Of a DNA stretch of 64,000 nucleotides, positions 36,165 through 45,351 are shown piece after piece; position 1 is the stretch's first letter, and each line of letters opens with the position of its first letter. The notes beneath the pieces are model-generated. The model was not told the origin of the DNA, ran no database searches, and saw only the letters and a program-made list of their open reading frames with translations. Origin of the DNA: Salipiger mucosus DSM 16094. Its GTDB lineage: Bacteria > Pseudomonadota > Alphaproteobacteria > Rhodobacterales > Rhodobacteraceae. Both the position numbers and the translations under genes were made by a program. The DNA lies in assembly GCF_000442255.1 (NCBI RefSeq), contig NZ_KE557279.1, positions 113,030 through 177,029 of the forward strand. Reading direction: 5' to 3'.

Positions 36165-37066
36165 CCCAACCGATCAGGGGCGTCTTCTGCGCCGCAGCTA
36201 CCCCGGTGGATGCCGACAACAAGGTGCGGCTCGACCTCTTCGCCGAGCACTGCCGCGCGCTCATCGACGAGGGCTGCCACGGCATCGCCCTGCTGGGCAC
36301 GACCGGCGAGGCCAACAGCTATTCGGTGGCCGAGCGCAAGGCGCTGCTCGAGGCGGCGCTCGATTTCGGCGTCGCGGGCGACCAGCTTCTGCCCGGCACC
36401 TCGAGCTGCAACGTCCCCGAGACCGTCGAGCTCACGAAGCATGCGGTCGAGCGCGGCGTGCGGGGCTGCGTGCTGCTTCCGCCCTTCTACTACAAGGGTG
36501 TGAGCGACGAGGGCCTCTTCCGTTTCTACGCGCAGGTGATCGAGGGCGTGGCCGTCGACCGCCTGAAGGTGGTGCTCTACCACATCCCGCAGGTGACGCA
36601 GGTTCCGATCTCGCACGAGCTGATCGCACGCCTGCGCGAGGCCTTCCCCGGCACGGTCGTGGGCATCAAGGACAGCGCCGGCGACGTCGAGAACATGAAG
36701 GCGATGGTGGCGAAGTTTCCGGACTTCTCGGTGCTCTCGGGGGCCGATCCGCTCATGCTGCCGCTGCTGCAGGCGGGCGGCCATGGCTGCATCACCTCGA
36801 CCTCGAACCTGCGCGCCGACGCGCTGCGCGAGATCTGGGAGAACTGGCAGGACGCGGGAGCCGCCGACCGGGTGCAGGCCGCGCAGGACCGCATCAACGA
36901 CTGGCGCGGACTGACCAATGCCTACATCCAGCTGCCGACGGTCAAGACCATGGTCGCCCGCGCCCGTGGCAACGACGACTGGCTCAATGTGCGCCCGCCG
37001 CTGGTGCCGCTGAGCGCCGAGGAACGCGCCCACGTCTGGGGCCAGATGGAACAGCTGGGCCAATGA
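36161..37066 (+). CDS. DapA/N-acetylneuraminate lyase family protein
   Basis: The 301-residue class I aldolase-family protein has [15 protein letters not shown], the proton-relay Tyr in [10 protein letters not shown] and the Schiff-base Lys in [15 protein letters not shown] is the carboxylate-binding loop seen across DapA, lyases and 2-keto-3-deoxy acid aldolases. Lysine synthesis is unlikely given the operon; a pyruvate-yielding aldolase or dehydratase for a keto-deoxy sugar acid fits better. Coupled by ATGA overlap to the PdxA2 gene. Confidence 0.88.
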   Translation: MTQPIRGVFCAAATPVDADNKVRLDLFAEHCRALIDEGCHGIALLGTTGEANSYSVAERKALLEAALDFGVAGDQLLPGTSSCNVPETVELTKHAVERGVRGCVLLPPFYYKGVSDEGLFRFYAQVIEGVAVDRLKVVLYHIPQVTQVPISHELIARLREAFPGTVVGIKDSAGDVENMKAMVAKFPDFSVLSGADPLMLPLLQAGGHGCITSTSNLRADALREIWENWQDAGAADRVQAAQDRINDWRGLTNAYIQLPTVKTMVARARGNDDWLNVRPPLVPLSAEERAHVWGQMEQLGQ

Positions 37067-37094
37067 GGTCCGCGCGCGACGGGGAGGAGATCGC

Positions 37095-38216
37095 ATGAGC
37101 ATGGACCGGCAGATCGTCATTCATCAGCCCGCGCGGCTGGAAATCGGCGCGGGCGCCGCGGCAAAGGTCGGCGAATGGGCCGAGGGGGCACAGCGCGTGC
37201 TGGTGCTGACGGTGCCCGTGCTGGCCGACAAGGTCGAGATGCTCGGCCTGCCCGGCCGGGTCGAGGTCTTCACCGAGGTGCCGCCCGAACCCGACGACCG
37301 CGCGCTCGCCGCCGCGCTTGCCGTGGCGGCCGAGCTGAAGCCCGACGTGGTGGTTGGCCTCGGCGGCGGTTCGGTCATGGACGTGGCCAAGCTCGTCTCG
37401 GTGCTCTGGGACGGGGCGCAGCAACTGCCCGACGTCATCGGTCCCGACAAGGTCGCGCAGCGGCTGTCGCGCCTGGCCCTCGTACCCACGACCGCCGGCA
37501 CCGGCTCCGAGGCCGGCATCCGCGCGCTGGTCACCAACGCCGAGACGCAGGCCAAGATGGCAGTCGAGAGCGGCCACATGCGCGCCGACCTCGCGGTGCT
37601 GGACCCGGTGCTTACCTACTCGGTTCCACCAGAGGTCACGGCCGCAACAGGCGTCGATGCCATGGCGCACTGCGTCGAGGCCTTCACAAACATCCGCACC
37701 CACGACATGATCGACGGCTATGCCCGCATGGGCATCGGGCTGGTGGGCCGCTACCTCGCCCGCGCGGTGGCCGACGGCACCGACACCGAGGCGCGCGCCG
37801 GCATGATGCTGGCCAGCTACTACGGCGGCATCTGCCTCGGTCCGGTGAACACCGCCGCGGGCCACGCGCTGGCCTATCCGCTGGGCACGCGGCTGCACCT
37901 GCCCCACGGGCTGGCCAACGCGATCATCTTCCCGCACGTACTGGCCTTCAACCAGCCCGAACGGCCGGGCAAGACCGCCGAGGTGCTCGACGCGCTCGGC
38001 CTGCCCGAGGGCGCCGGCTCGCAGCACGTGGCGGCGGTCGCGCGCGACTACTGCGAGCGGCTGGGCGTCGAGATGCGGCTCTCGGCCCACGGCGCCGGCG
38101 AGTCGGACCTGCGCGGCTGGGCCGAGGAGGCGCACGGCATCCGCCGCCTCATGGACAACAACCCGCGCGAGATGTCGGTGGACGACGTCGAGGCGATCTA
38201 CCGCGCGGCCCTCTAG
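37095..38216 (+). CDS. Iron-containing alcohol dehydrogenase
   Basis: The 373-residue enzyme has the cofactor motif GLGGGSVMDVAKL, TTAGTGSEAG, and the metal ligands in DAMAHCVEAF, NTAAGHALAYPLG and LPHGLAN. Family members reduce aldehydes or ketones, or act as maleylacetate reductases. GGGGAGGAG stands before the ATG. It follows the DapA-type gene by 28 bases and probably reduces or oxidises an aldehyde released by that enzyme. Confidence 0.9.
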   Translation: MSMDRQIVIHQPARLEIGAGAAAKVGEWAEGAQRVLVLTVPVLADKVEMLGLPGRVEVFTEVPPEPDDRALAAALAVAAELKPDVVVGLGGGSVMDVAKLVSVLWDGAQQLPDVIGPDKVAQRLSRLALVPTTAGTGSEAGIRALVTNAETQAKMAVESGHMRADLAVLDPVLTYSVPPEVTAATGVDAMAHCVEAFTNIRTHDMIDGYARMGIGLVGRYLARAVADGTDTEARAGMMLASYYGGICLGPVNTAAGHALAYPLGTRLHLPHGLANAIIFPHVLAFNQPERPGKTAEVLDALGLPEGAGSQHVAAVARDYCERLGVEMRLSAHGAGESDLRGWAEEAHGIRRLMDNNPREMSVDDVEAIYRAAL

Positions 38217-38232
38217 GCCGCGCGGACACGCC

Positions 38233-38937
38233 CTAGCCCTCGAAAAGGCGTGCGCGCGACCCAAGGAGGTGCGCGCGCATCAACAGCCGGGCCTGATCGG
38301 CCTCGCCATCGCGGATCGCCTCGAAAATCGCAAGGTGTTCGCCGTAGACATGGTCGAGGCCCCCGGCGGTCTGCTTCAGCGACAATCCGTGGAACTGCAT
38401 GCCGACGGCGATATGCTCCTTGAGCGCATCCATCGCCGTCGAGAAGTAGTCGTTGCCCGAGGCAACCGAGATCGCGTGGTGGAACTCGAAATCCGCGTCC
38501 TCGCGGTGACGGCTTCGCGCGGTGGCATCCTGCATCACGCGAAGCGCCGCCTCGATCCCGGCCAGGTCCTCGGAGCTCCGGCGTTCCGCGGCCATCTCGG
38601 CCGCGGCGGGTTCAAGCACCAGACGGAACTCGTAGCAGCGCTTGAGATCGGCCAGGTTCTGCAACTGACCGAAGCCCAGCGGCTCGCGCGTGCCGAGCTG
38701 GCGGACGAAACTCCCCGCGCCCTGCCGCGAATAGATCAGCCGCTGGTCGCGCAGCTTGCGCAGCGCGTCGCGGATCACCGGGCGCGAGACCTCGAACTCG
38801 GCGGCCAGGTCGTGCTCGGTCGGCAGTTTCTCGTCCGGGGCATAGGCGCCCGACTTGATGGCGCGATGCAGCTTGTCGAAGACGACATCCGACAGGCTCT
38901 TGCGCTGCGCGGCGCCAGCTTCACGGCGCCCGGTCAT
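38233..38937 (-). CDS. GntR family regulator with FCD domain
   Basis: The 234-residue regulator has a winged helix (EHDLAAEFEVSRPVIRDALRKLRDQ) and an FCD domain (DADFEFHHAISVASGN, YGEHLAIFEAIRDGE). Its ATG overlaps the stop of the DUF1537 kinase (ATGA), so kinase and regulator are made together. It is convergent with the iron dehydrogenase. It probably senses an acid sugar and controls both arms of the cluster. Confidence 0.9.
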   Translation of the reverse strand: MTGRREAGAAQRKSLSDVVFDKLHRAIKSGAYAPDEKLPTEHDLAAEFEVSRPVIRDALRKLRDQRLIYSRQGAGSFVRQLGTREPLGFGQLQNLADLKRCYEFRLVLEPAAAEMAAERRSSEDLAGIEAALRVMQDATARSRHREDADFEFHHAISVASGNDYFSTAMDALKEHIAVGMQFHGLSLKQTAGGLDHVYGEHLAIFEAIRDGEADQARLLMRAHLLGSRARLFEG

Positions 38938-39971
38938 CGTGCCGCCTCCCGGTCAAGGTGAGTGAGCCGCACCAGCGTGTCGGGCAAGCCGAAGCCGCCG
39001 GATTTCGTCACGACCCGCAGCGTGCCCGCCCGCGAGAGCGGCAGACCCGGAAGCGCCTCGCCCAGCACCTCGAGCCGGGTGATGCCGGCCGCGTCCAGCA
39101 CCGCCTCGGCCGTGGCGCCGCCGGTCAGCACCCAGCCGTTCCGGCCCTGCGCGATGGCAGGGAAGGCCGCGCCCAGCGCGGCGGCGACCTCGGGGCCCGA
39201 CAAATTGCCGCCAACCTCCTCCGTGGCCTGCAAAACCGCCACGTCCCCGTCCGGCGGCGCGCCGTCAAATCGCCCGCCCGGCGCCTCCAGAACCGTCGCG
39301 CCCGCCGCGCGCAGCGCGTCCAGCTGCGCCAGGGTGATGGGGTCGGTCGACCCGACGGCCACGGCGATCGGCCCGGACAGCTCGGGCGCCGGGTTCGTCG
39401 CGCCTCCCATCGACTCGGCCAGTGTCTCCGCCACGCCACGGGCGCCGACGAGGACGGCCCCCTCGGGCGCCTCGGCCAGCGCGCGGCGCATGCCATAGGC
39501 GCTGGTGACATCGGGGATCACGGCCCGCTCCGCTGCCGCGCCCAGTCGCGCGCGGATGTCGATGGGGTCCTCCACGCCAAAGCCCGAGACCGCCCCGTCG
39601 CGCACCACGCGACCGAAATCGGGGATTGCCGGAACCACAAGAAGCGGAAGCGCCGGCAACGCCGAGAGCTCGGCCTCGAGCGGTCCCTTGAGACGGCTGT
39701 CCACCTTCTTGAAAAGCAGTGCATCGGCCGGCACTTCGGCAATCGCGCGAGCGACCCGGTCACGCGCCGCATCCGGCGCGATCTCGCGCGAACGGGTCGA
39801 GACCGCCGTTACCGCCGCGTCCTCGGCCAGCGCCGCCATCAGCCCGTCCGGCCGGGTCGCGACACAGGCCGAAAGCCCGCGCGCCGCGAAAGGGGCGGTC
39901 GCGTCCAGCGCGCCGGTCAGGTCGTCGGCCACGATCACCACGCGGCGGGCCCCGAAGATTTGTTCAGTCAT
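38934..39971 (-). CDS. Four-carbon acid sugar kinase family protein (DUF1537)
   Basis: The 345-residue kinase has the N-terminal VIVADDLTGALDATAPFA, LLFKKVDSRLKGPL, and the C-terminal nucleotide-binding TGGATAEAVL and VTKSGGFG. DUF1537 kinases phosphorylate D-threonate, L-threonate, D-erythronate and related acids; a PdxA2 partner is encoded at 35205. The ATG at 39971 has AGGAAA upstream; a GTG two codons earlier is possible. The ribosome site lies inside an inverted repeat, so control at DNA or RNA level is possible. Confidence 0.9.
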   Translation of the reverse strand: MTEQIFGARRVVIVADDLTGALDATAPFAARGLSACVATRPDGLMAALAEDAAVTAVSTRSREIAPDAARDRVARAIAEVPADALLFKKVDSRLKGPLEAELSALPALPLLVVPAIPDFGRVVRDGAVSGFGVEDPIDIRARLGAAAERAVIPDVTSAYGMRRALAEAPEGAVLVGARGVAETLAESMGGATNPAPELSGPIAVAVGSTDPITLAQLDALRAAGATVLEAPGGRFDGAPPDGDVAVLQATEEVGGNLSGPEVAAALGAAFPAIAQGRNGWVLTGGATAEAVLDAAGITRLEVLGEALPGLPLSRAGTLRVVTKSGGFGLPDTLVRLTHLDREAAR

Positions 39972-39978
39972 TCCCACA

Positions 39979-40001
39979 ATTTCCTAGCTTCAAAAGGAAA
40001 T
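39979..40001. promoter_or_regulatory. ATTTCC-N11-GGAAAT inverted repeat in the divergent kinase/LysR region
   Basis: ATTTCC (39979-39984) and GGAAAT (39996-40001) are perfect 6-base arms around an 11-base spacer, between the kinase start (39971) and the LysR start (40071). The size fits a LysR-type box. The right arm, read on the minus strand, lies next to the kinase start and includes part of its ribosome-binding site. Confidence 0.5.
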
Positions 40002-40070
40002 CTCCAAGGACATATTTACATCCAAGCCCGGCTTTCACAAGATGTCTCGGCGGCGACGGGAGGGCGCGGC

Positions 40071-40994
40071 ATGTTCGAACTCAACCACCTGCGATCGTTC
40101 CTGGCCGTCGCCGAAGAGCTCAACTTCCGGCGCGCGGCGCAGCGGCTGAACATCTCGCAGCCGCCGCTGTCACGCCACATCGCGCAGCTCGAGCACGAAA
40201 TCGGCGCCCGGCTCTTCGACCGCACGAACCGTTCGGTCCGGCTGACCGCGGCGGGCAAGCGGCTGCTGGTGGATGCCACCGACATCCTGTCGCGCGCCGA
40301 AAGCGCGGCGCTGCACGCACGGCAGGCGGAACGCGGCGAGGTCGGCTCGGTCGTGCTGGGATTCGTTCCCTCGGCGGCGATCCACCTGGTGCCGCAGATC
40401 GCGGCGCATGTCCGCGACCACCATCCCGGGATCAAGCTCTCGCTGCGCGAGATGATGACCTATGAACAGATCGAGGCGCTGCTGGCGGGCACGCTCGAGA
40501 TCGGTCTTTTCCGGATGCCGAACCGCATCCCGAGCCTGCCGCTGACCAAGGTCTGGAGCGAGACCTTCGTGCTTGCCGTGCCCCGCGATCATCCGCTCGC
40601 CACGGCCGAGCATGTCACCGTAGAGGACCTGCACGATCAGCCCTTCATCGGCTTTTCCTCCGAGCGCGGGGGCTTTCTGACGGGTGTCACCAGCGGCTTT
40701 CTCAGCGCGCGCGGAATCGTGCCACGGATCAACTACGCGGTCTCGCAGAGCCACACGATCATGCCGCTCGTCGACGCGGGCTTCGGCCTTGCGCTGGTCC
40801 CCGCGAGCACGCGGCGCATCTGCCTGCCCGGCACCGTGATCCGTGACATCGACCTGCCGCCGGACGTGCAGTCGGCGGTCTATATGGGCCTCGGCCCCCG
40901 GGACCCCGACCCGATCGTCGCCGAGGTGGCCGCCGCCGTCGAGGCCGCCTGCGCGGCCATGCCGCCGGATGCCGACCCCACCGTCGCGACCTGA
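40071..40994 (+). CDS. LysR family transcriptional regulator
   Basis: The 307-residue regulator has the helix-turn-helix EELNFRRAAQRLNISQPPLSRHI and a ligand domain like CatM/BenM-type LysR proteins. It is divergent from the DUF1537-GntR pair and upstream of a hydroxyacid dehydrogenase and an enolase-superfamily gene in its own direction, so it probably regulates both sides through the inverted repeat at 39979-40001. Confidence 0.9.
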   Translation: MFELNHLRSFLAVAEELNFRRAAQRLNISQPPLSRHIAQLEHEIGARLFDRTNRSVRLTAAGKRLLVDATDILSRAESAALHARQAERGEVGSVVLGFVPSAAIHLVPQIAAHVRDHHPGIKLSLREMMTYEQIEALLAGTLEIGLFRMPNRIPSLPLTKVWSETFVLAVPRDHPLATAEHVTVEDLHDQPFIGFSSERGGFLTGVTSGFLSARGIVPRINYAVSQSHTIMPLVDAGFGLALVPASTRRICLPGTVIRDIDLPPDVQSAVYMGLGPRDPDPIVAEVAAAVEAACAAMPPDADPTVAT

Positions 40995-41019
40995 TGTCCA
41001 TGACCGAACGAGACACCCG

Positions 41020-41987
41020 ATGCCGACAGATTTCACCGTCCTGACCACCTCGCCCGGGTTCGCCACCCGGGGCGATCACGCCGAGCAACTCGCTCGCGCG
41101 GGCGCGCACCTGCTGCGCCACGCGCAGGACGACGCGGAGCTGCCGGAACTCGTCGCCGGGGCCCGCTACCTCGTGGCGGGCCTCGTGCCTGTGGACGCGC
41201 GGCTGCTCGACGCGGCGCCGGGGCTGCGGGGCGTGCTCAAGCACGGCGTCGGGCTCGATTCCATCGACATCAGGGCCTGTTCCCAGCGGGGCCTGCCGGT
41301 GCTGAACACGCCCGGCGCGAATGCCAGCGCGGTGGCAGAGCTGGCCCTTGGCGCGATCTTCGCACTCTGGCGCAACACCGTGCCGGGACACCTCTCGGTG
41401 ACCTCCGGCGGATGGGACCGCCGCGTCGGCCGCGAACTGGGCGGCGCGACGCTCGGCATCCTGGGCTTCGGCCAGATCGGCCGGGCGCTGGCCGGGCTGG
41501 CGCGCGGCATCGGGATGGCGGTGATCGCCCACGACCCCTGGGCCGACCTCGAGACGGCCCGCGCCATGGGCGTGACCCTGGCAGAGCGCGAGGCAGTGCT
41601 GCGCGGGTGCGACGTGCTTTCGGTCCATGTCGCGGGCGGCCCGGACACGCGCGGCCTGATCGGCGTGCCGGAGATCGCCATGATGCGCCCTGGCACCACC
41701 ATCCTGAACTTCGCCCGCGGCGGCATCGTCGATCTCGACGCGCTGCACGCGGCGCTGGAGACCGGGCAAATCGGCAGGGGCCGCGCTCGACGCCTTCGAG
41801 ACCGAACCCCCCAAACATCACGCATCCGCTCTTTTCCGATCCGCGCGTGCTCTTCTCGCCGCATTCCGGGGCCGACACGCACGAGTCGCTGCTGCGCATG
41901 GGCCAGATGGTCATCGACGACATCTTGACGCTGGAGGCCGGCGCGCTGCCTTCCCGCACCGTCAACCGCAGCGCCCTGGCGCGCTGA
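41020..41987 (+). pseudogene. D-2-hydroxyacid dehydrogenase (phosphoglycerate dehydrogenase-like), two frameshifts
   Basis: The N-terminal and NAD domains are intact from ATG 41020: LKHGVGLDSIDI, LGFGQIGRALA and catalytic Arg in LNFARGGIVD. After ETGQIG the frame breaks twice within about 45 bases (near 41777 and 41815). The segment ALDAFETEPP lies in a second frame and ITHPLFSDPRVLFSPHSGADTHE in a third. Removing one A at each point gives an open 321-residue enzyme. As written, the protein loses its catalytic Glu and His. Mutation or assembly error are both possible. It would act on a 2-oxo or 2-hydroxy acid of the cluster. Confidence 0.85.
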
Positions 41988-41996
41988 GGAGGCCCC

Positions 41997-43205
41997 ATGT
42001 CGAAGATCACGGAAATCCGCACCATCCGCATCGCGGAGCGCGCCAACCTCTGCTGGGTCGAGATCGTCACCGACGAGAAGCTGACCGGCCTTGGCGAGGC
42101 CTTTCGCGGCGCCGAGGCGGTCGAGCGCGTCGTGCACGAACAGATCGCGCCCTGGCTGCTGGGCCGCGACAGCCGGCGCATCGCCGAGGTCTCGCGCCAC
42201 CTGCTGATGCCCTACATCGGCTTCCACTCCGCCAGCGCCGAAGTGCGCGGCGCAAGCGCCGTGGACATGGCGCTCTGGGATCTCGTGGGCCAGCGCCACG
42301 GCATCCCGGTGCACGAAGCGCTCGGCGGCGCCTGCCGCCCGGACATCGCGGTCTACAACACCTGCGCGGGCTATGCCTACAACAGCTCGAGCAAGCGCGG
42401 CCACCGCCGCGAGATCGGCGCTACCGACGAAATGCAGGGCCCCTACGACGACCAGGTGGCCTTCCACCGCGACGCGGGCGCGCTGGCGGAGAGCCTGCTC
42501 TCCGAGGGCTATGCCGCGATGAAGATCTGGCCCTTCGACAAGTACGCTGAAAGCTTCGGCGGCCAGACCATCACCCTGCCCGACCTCAAGGCCGGACTGG
42601 AGCCTTTCGCCAAGATCCGCGCCGCGGTCGGCGACCGGATCGAGATCATGGCCGAGCTTCACAGCCTCTGGAGCAGCCACGCCGCCGAGCGGATCTGCCG
42701 CGCGCTCGAGGACTACGGCGTCTTCTGGGTCGAAGACCCGATCGGCAAGATGGACGACGCCCGGGCGCTGGCCGACCTGCGGCGGCGCACCTCGGTGCCG
42801 ATCTGCGGCAGCGAGACGCTGGGCGGCGCGGTGCCCTTCCGCGACCTGCTGGCCGCCGACGCGCTGGACGTGGTGATGGTCGACCTCGCCTGGTGCGGCG
42901 GGCTGACCGAGGGGCGCAAGATCGCGGCGCTGGCCGAGGCCTACGCCAAACCCTTTGCCCCGCACGACTGCACCGGCCCGGTGGCCCTGATGGCCGGGCT
43001 GCACCTCGCGATCCACGCGCCCACGGCGATCTACCAGGAGGTGGTGCGCGCGACGCTCTCGACCTGGTATCCCGAACTGGTGACCGGGCTGCCGGTGATC
43101 CGCGACGGGCGCGCCCAGGCACCGGCTGCGCCAGGGCTGGGTACCGCGCTGCGCCCCGAGGTCGCGCACCGCGAGGACGCCACCCTGCGTGTCGCGACCG
43201 GCTGA
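41997..43205 (+). CDS. Mandelate racemase/muconate lactonizing enzyme family (enolase superfamily), probable acid sugar dehydratase
   Basis: The 402-residue enzyme has metal-ligand acids in IEIMAELHSLW, FWVEDPIGK and ICGSETLGG, and a His-Asp pair in FAPHDCTGP. At the second-strand site it has AAMKIWPFDKY rather than the common K-x-K, so one base of the usual pair is a tryptophan. This sets it apart from the talarate-type enzyme at 23717; the substrate is unknown. GAGGAGG precedes the ATG by a good distance. It follows the hydroxyacid dehydrogenase by 9 bases. Confidence 0.87.
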   Translation: MSKITEIRTIRIAERANLCWVEIVTDEKLTGLGEAFRGAEAVERVVHEQIAPWLLGRDSRRIAEVSRHLLMPYIGFHSASAEVRGASAVDMALWDLVGQRHGIPVHEALGGACRPDIAVYNTCAGYAYNSSSKRGHRREIGATDEMQGPYDDQVAFHRDAGALAESLLSEGYAAMKIWPFDKYAESFGGQTITLPDLKAGLEPFAKIRAAVGDRIEIMAELHSLWSSHAAERICRALEDYGVFWVEDPIGKMDDARALADLRRRTSVPICGSETLGGAVPFRDLLAADALDVVMVDLAWCGGLTEGRKIAALAEAYAKPFAPHDCTGPVALMAGLHLAIHAPTAIYQEVVRATLSTWYPELVTGLPVIRDGRAQAPAAPGLGTALRPEVAHREDATLRVATG

Positions 43206-43316
43206 CCGCCGCACTGCGCGCTTTCGCCGGTTTCCCCGCGCCCCCCCGGCAGGCTATGTCCGTGACGGTCGGCGCGCGGATCGCGCCGGCGATCAGGCAA
43301 ACATAGGAACGGCGGC

Positions 43317-43985
43317 ATGATGCGCACCTTCGGCCATCTTGGACTTGTTGCAGCGCTCACGGCCCCGGCGGGCGCGCAGGAGCTTCCGGCCCTGCCCCGC
43401 GCCGATCACGCGGACTGGACCGCCGTCGGCCGCGTCAATACGCGAGGCTACAACCGCCGCGGCATGTGCTCGGGCGCGCTGGTCGCGCCGGATCTCGTGC
43501 TGACCGCCGCGCATTGCATCGCGGGGCCCGACGGCAACCCGGCACGCACCGAAGACCTGCACTTCGTCGCGGGGTGGCTGGGCGGCGACTATGCCGCCGA
43601 AAGCGCCGTTACCGCCTACCGGGTCCACCCGGAGGCCTATGCGCGCGTCCATCTCGACATCGAGCACGACCTCGCGCTGCTGACCCTGGCCGACCCGATG
43701 GAGATCGCGCCGCTGCCTCTGGTCGCACGTGCCGCGCCGCCCTATGCCGTCGTTGGCTACCACGATCACCGCCCTCACATGCTGAGCGCCCGCTTCGACT
43801 GCGCGGGCCTTCAGGACCACGCCATGCTGCGCCTCGATTGCCCCGTGCGCCCTGGAAACTCGGGCGGGCCGGTGCTGTCGCGCGACGGTGATGCCTGGAG
43901 CATCACGGCAGTGATCTCGGCCGCGGCGCGGGGCGGCGCGCTGGCAGTGCCGGTTGACGACTGGGTGCGGCAATGGCTGGATTAG
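43317..43985 (+). CDS. Trypsin-like serine protease (S1 family), exported
   Basis: The 222-residue protein has a Sec signal ending near AGAQE (residue 22). The catalytic triad is visible as LTAAHCIAG, IEHDLALLTL and RPGNSGGPV. Four or more cysteines, including CSGA, AHC, FDC and LDC, could form disulfides. It should act in the periplasm or outside the cell. It is encoded alone, upstream of serS, with no visible partner or inhibitor. Confidence 0.88.
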   Translation: MMRTFGHLGLVAALTAPAGAQELPALPRADHADWTAVGRVNTRGYNRRGMCSGALVAPDLVLTAAHCIAGPDGNPARTEDLHFVAGWLGGDYAAESAVTAYRVHPEAYARVHLDIEHDLALLTLADPMEIAPLPLVARAAPPYAVVGYHDHRPHMLSARFDCAGLQDHAMLRLDCPVRPGNSGGPVLSRDGDAWSITAVISAAARGGALAVPVDDWVRQWLD

Positions 43986-44057
43986 TCCAACCCCTACACT
44001 CCCAACTCGAAAACGGGCATAACCGCGTCGAATCGCACGACGAGAAGGACCACAGCG

Positions 44058-45350
44058 ATGCATGACATCCGCGCCATACGCGACAATCCCGCCGCCTTCG
44101 ACGCGGCGCTGTCTCGCCGCGGGATGGAGCCGCAGTCGCCCGAGGTCCTGAAGCTCGACGAGGCGCGCCGCGCCGCCATCCACGCTGCCGAGACCGCGCA
44201 GGCCGACCAGAAGGCCGCCGCCAAGGAGGTGGGCAAGGCCAAGGCCAGCGGCGACGAGGCCGAGTTCGAGCGCCTGCGCAAGCTGGTCGGCGACAAGAAG
44301 ACCGAGGTCGCCGAGATGCAGGCGCGGGCCAAGGAGCTCGACGCCCAGCTGACCGAGTTCCTGATGGGCCTTCCGAACCTGCCCTACGACGACACCCCCG
44401 AGGGCGCCGACGAGGGCGACAACGTCGAGATCAAGCGCTGGGGCGAGCCCCGCGCCTTCGATTTCGCACCGAAGGAACATTACGACCTGCCGGGCGTGCA
44501 GGACGGCATGGATTTCGAGACGGCCGCCAAGCTGTCGGGATCGCGCTTCGTCGTGCTCTCGGGCGCGATTGCACGGCTGCACCGGGCGCTTGCACAGTTC
44601 ATGCTCGACACCCACACCACCGAGAACGGCCTCACCGAGACCTGGACCCCGGTGCTGGTGCGCGAAGAGATGATGTACGGCACCGGCCAGCTGCCCAAGT
44701 TCGGCGAGGACAGCTACCAGACCCGCGAGGGGTGGTGGCTGGTCCCCACCGCCGAGGTGACGCTGACCAACATCGTCAACGGCCTCACGGTCGACGAGAG
44801 CTACCTGCCCCGCCGCTACGTCGCGCACACCCAGTGCTTCCGCTCGGAGGCGGGCAGCGCCGGGCGCGATACCTCGGGGATGCTGCGGCAGCACCAGTTC
44901 GAGAAGGTCGAGATGGTCTCGGTCACCCACCCCGACCGCTCCCGCGACGAGCTCGACCGCATGACCGGCTGTGCGGAGGGCATCCTCGAGCGGCTCGGCC
45001 TGCCCTACCGGACGGTGGTGCTCTGCACCGGCGACATGGGCTTCGGCGCGCGGCGCACCCACGACATCGAGGTCTGGCTGCCCGGGCAGGACACCTATCG
45101 CGAGATCAGCTCGGTCTCGGTCTGCGGCGACTTCCAGGCGCGGCGCATGAACGCCCGCTTCAAGCCGGAGAGCGGCGGCAAGCCGGAGTTCCTGCACACC
45201 CTCAACGGTTCCGGCCTCGCGGTGGGACGCTGCCTGATCGCGGTGCTCGAGAACGGGCAGCAGGCCGACGGCTCGGTCGACCTGCCCGAGGCGCTGCACC
45301 CCTGGCTCGGCGGCAAGACAAGGCTCACGGCGGACGGGGTACTGGTCTGA
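44058..45350 (+). CDS. serS: Seryl-tRNA synthetase
   Basis: The 430-residue class II synthetase charges tRNA-Ser (and tRNA-Sec where present). The N-terminal coiled coil (residues about 30-105, rich in Lys, Glu and Ala) binds the long variable arm. Motif 2 is [28 protein letters not shown]-like (Arg in FRSEAG and FEKVE) and motif 3 is [16 protein letters not shown]. Length and start match the family. AGAAGGACC lies before the ATG. Confidence 0.96.
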   Translation: MHDIRAIRDNPAAFDAALSRRGMEPQSPEVLKLDEARRAAIHAAETAQADQKAAAKEVGKAKASGDEAEFERLRKLVGDKKTEVAEMQARAKELDAQLTEFLMGLPNLPYDDTPEGADEGDNVEIKRWGEPRAFDFAPKEHYDLPGVQDGMDFETAAKLSGSRFVVLSGAIARLHRALAQFMLDTHTTENGLTETWTPVLVREEMMYGTGQLPKFGEDSYQTREGWWLVPTAEVTLTNIVNGLTVDESYLPRRYVAHTQCFRSEAGSAGRDTSGMLRQHQFEKVEMVSVTHPDRSRDELDRMTGCAEGILERLGLPYRTVVLCTGDMGFGARRTHDIEVWLPGQDTYREISSVSVCGDFQARRMNARFKPESGGKPEFLHTLNGSGLAVGRCLIAVLENGQQADGSVDLPEALHPWLGGKTRLTADGVLV

Positions 45351-45351
45351 C

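Noticed and set aside
36161-37066. DapA-type gene as lysine biosynthesis dapA
   Set aside because: It overlaps PdxA2 in a catabolic operon; a housekeeping dapA would not be placed or coupled like this.
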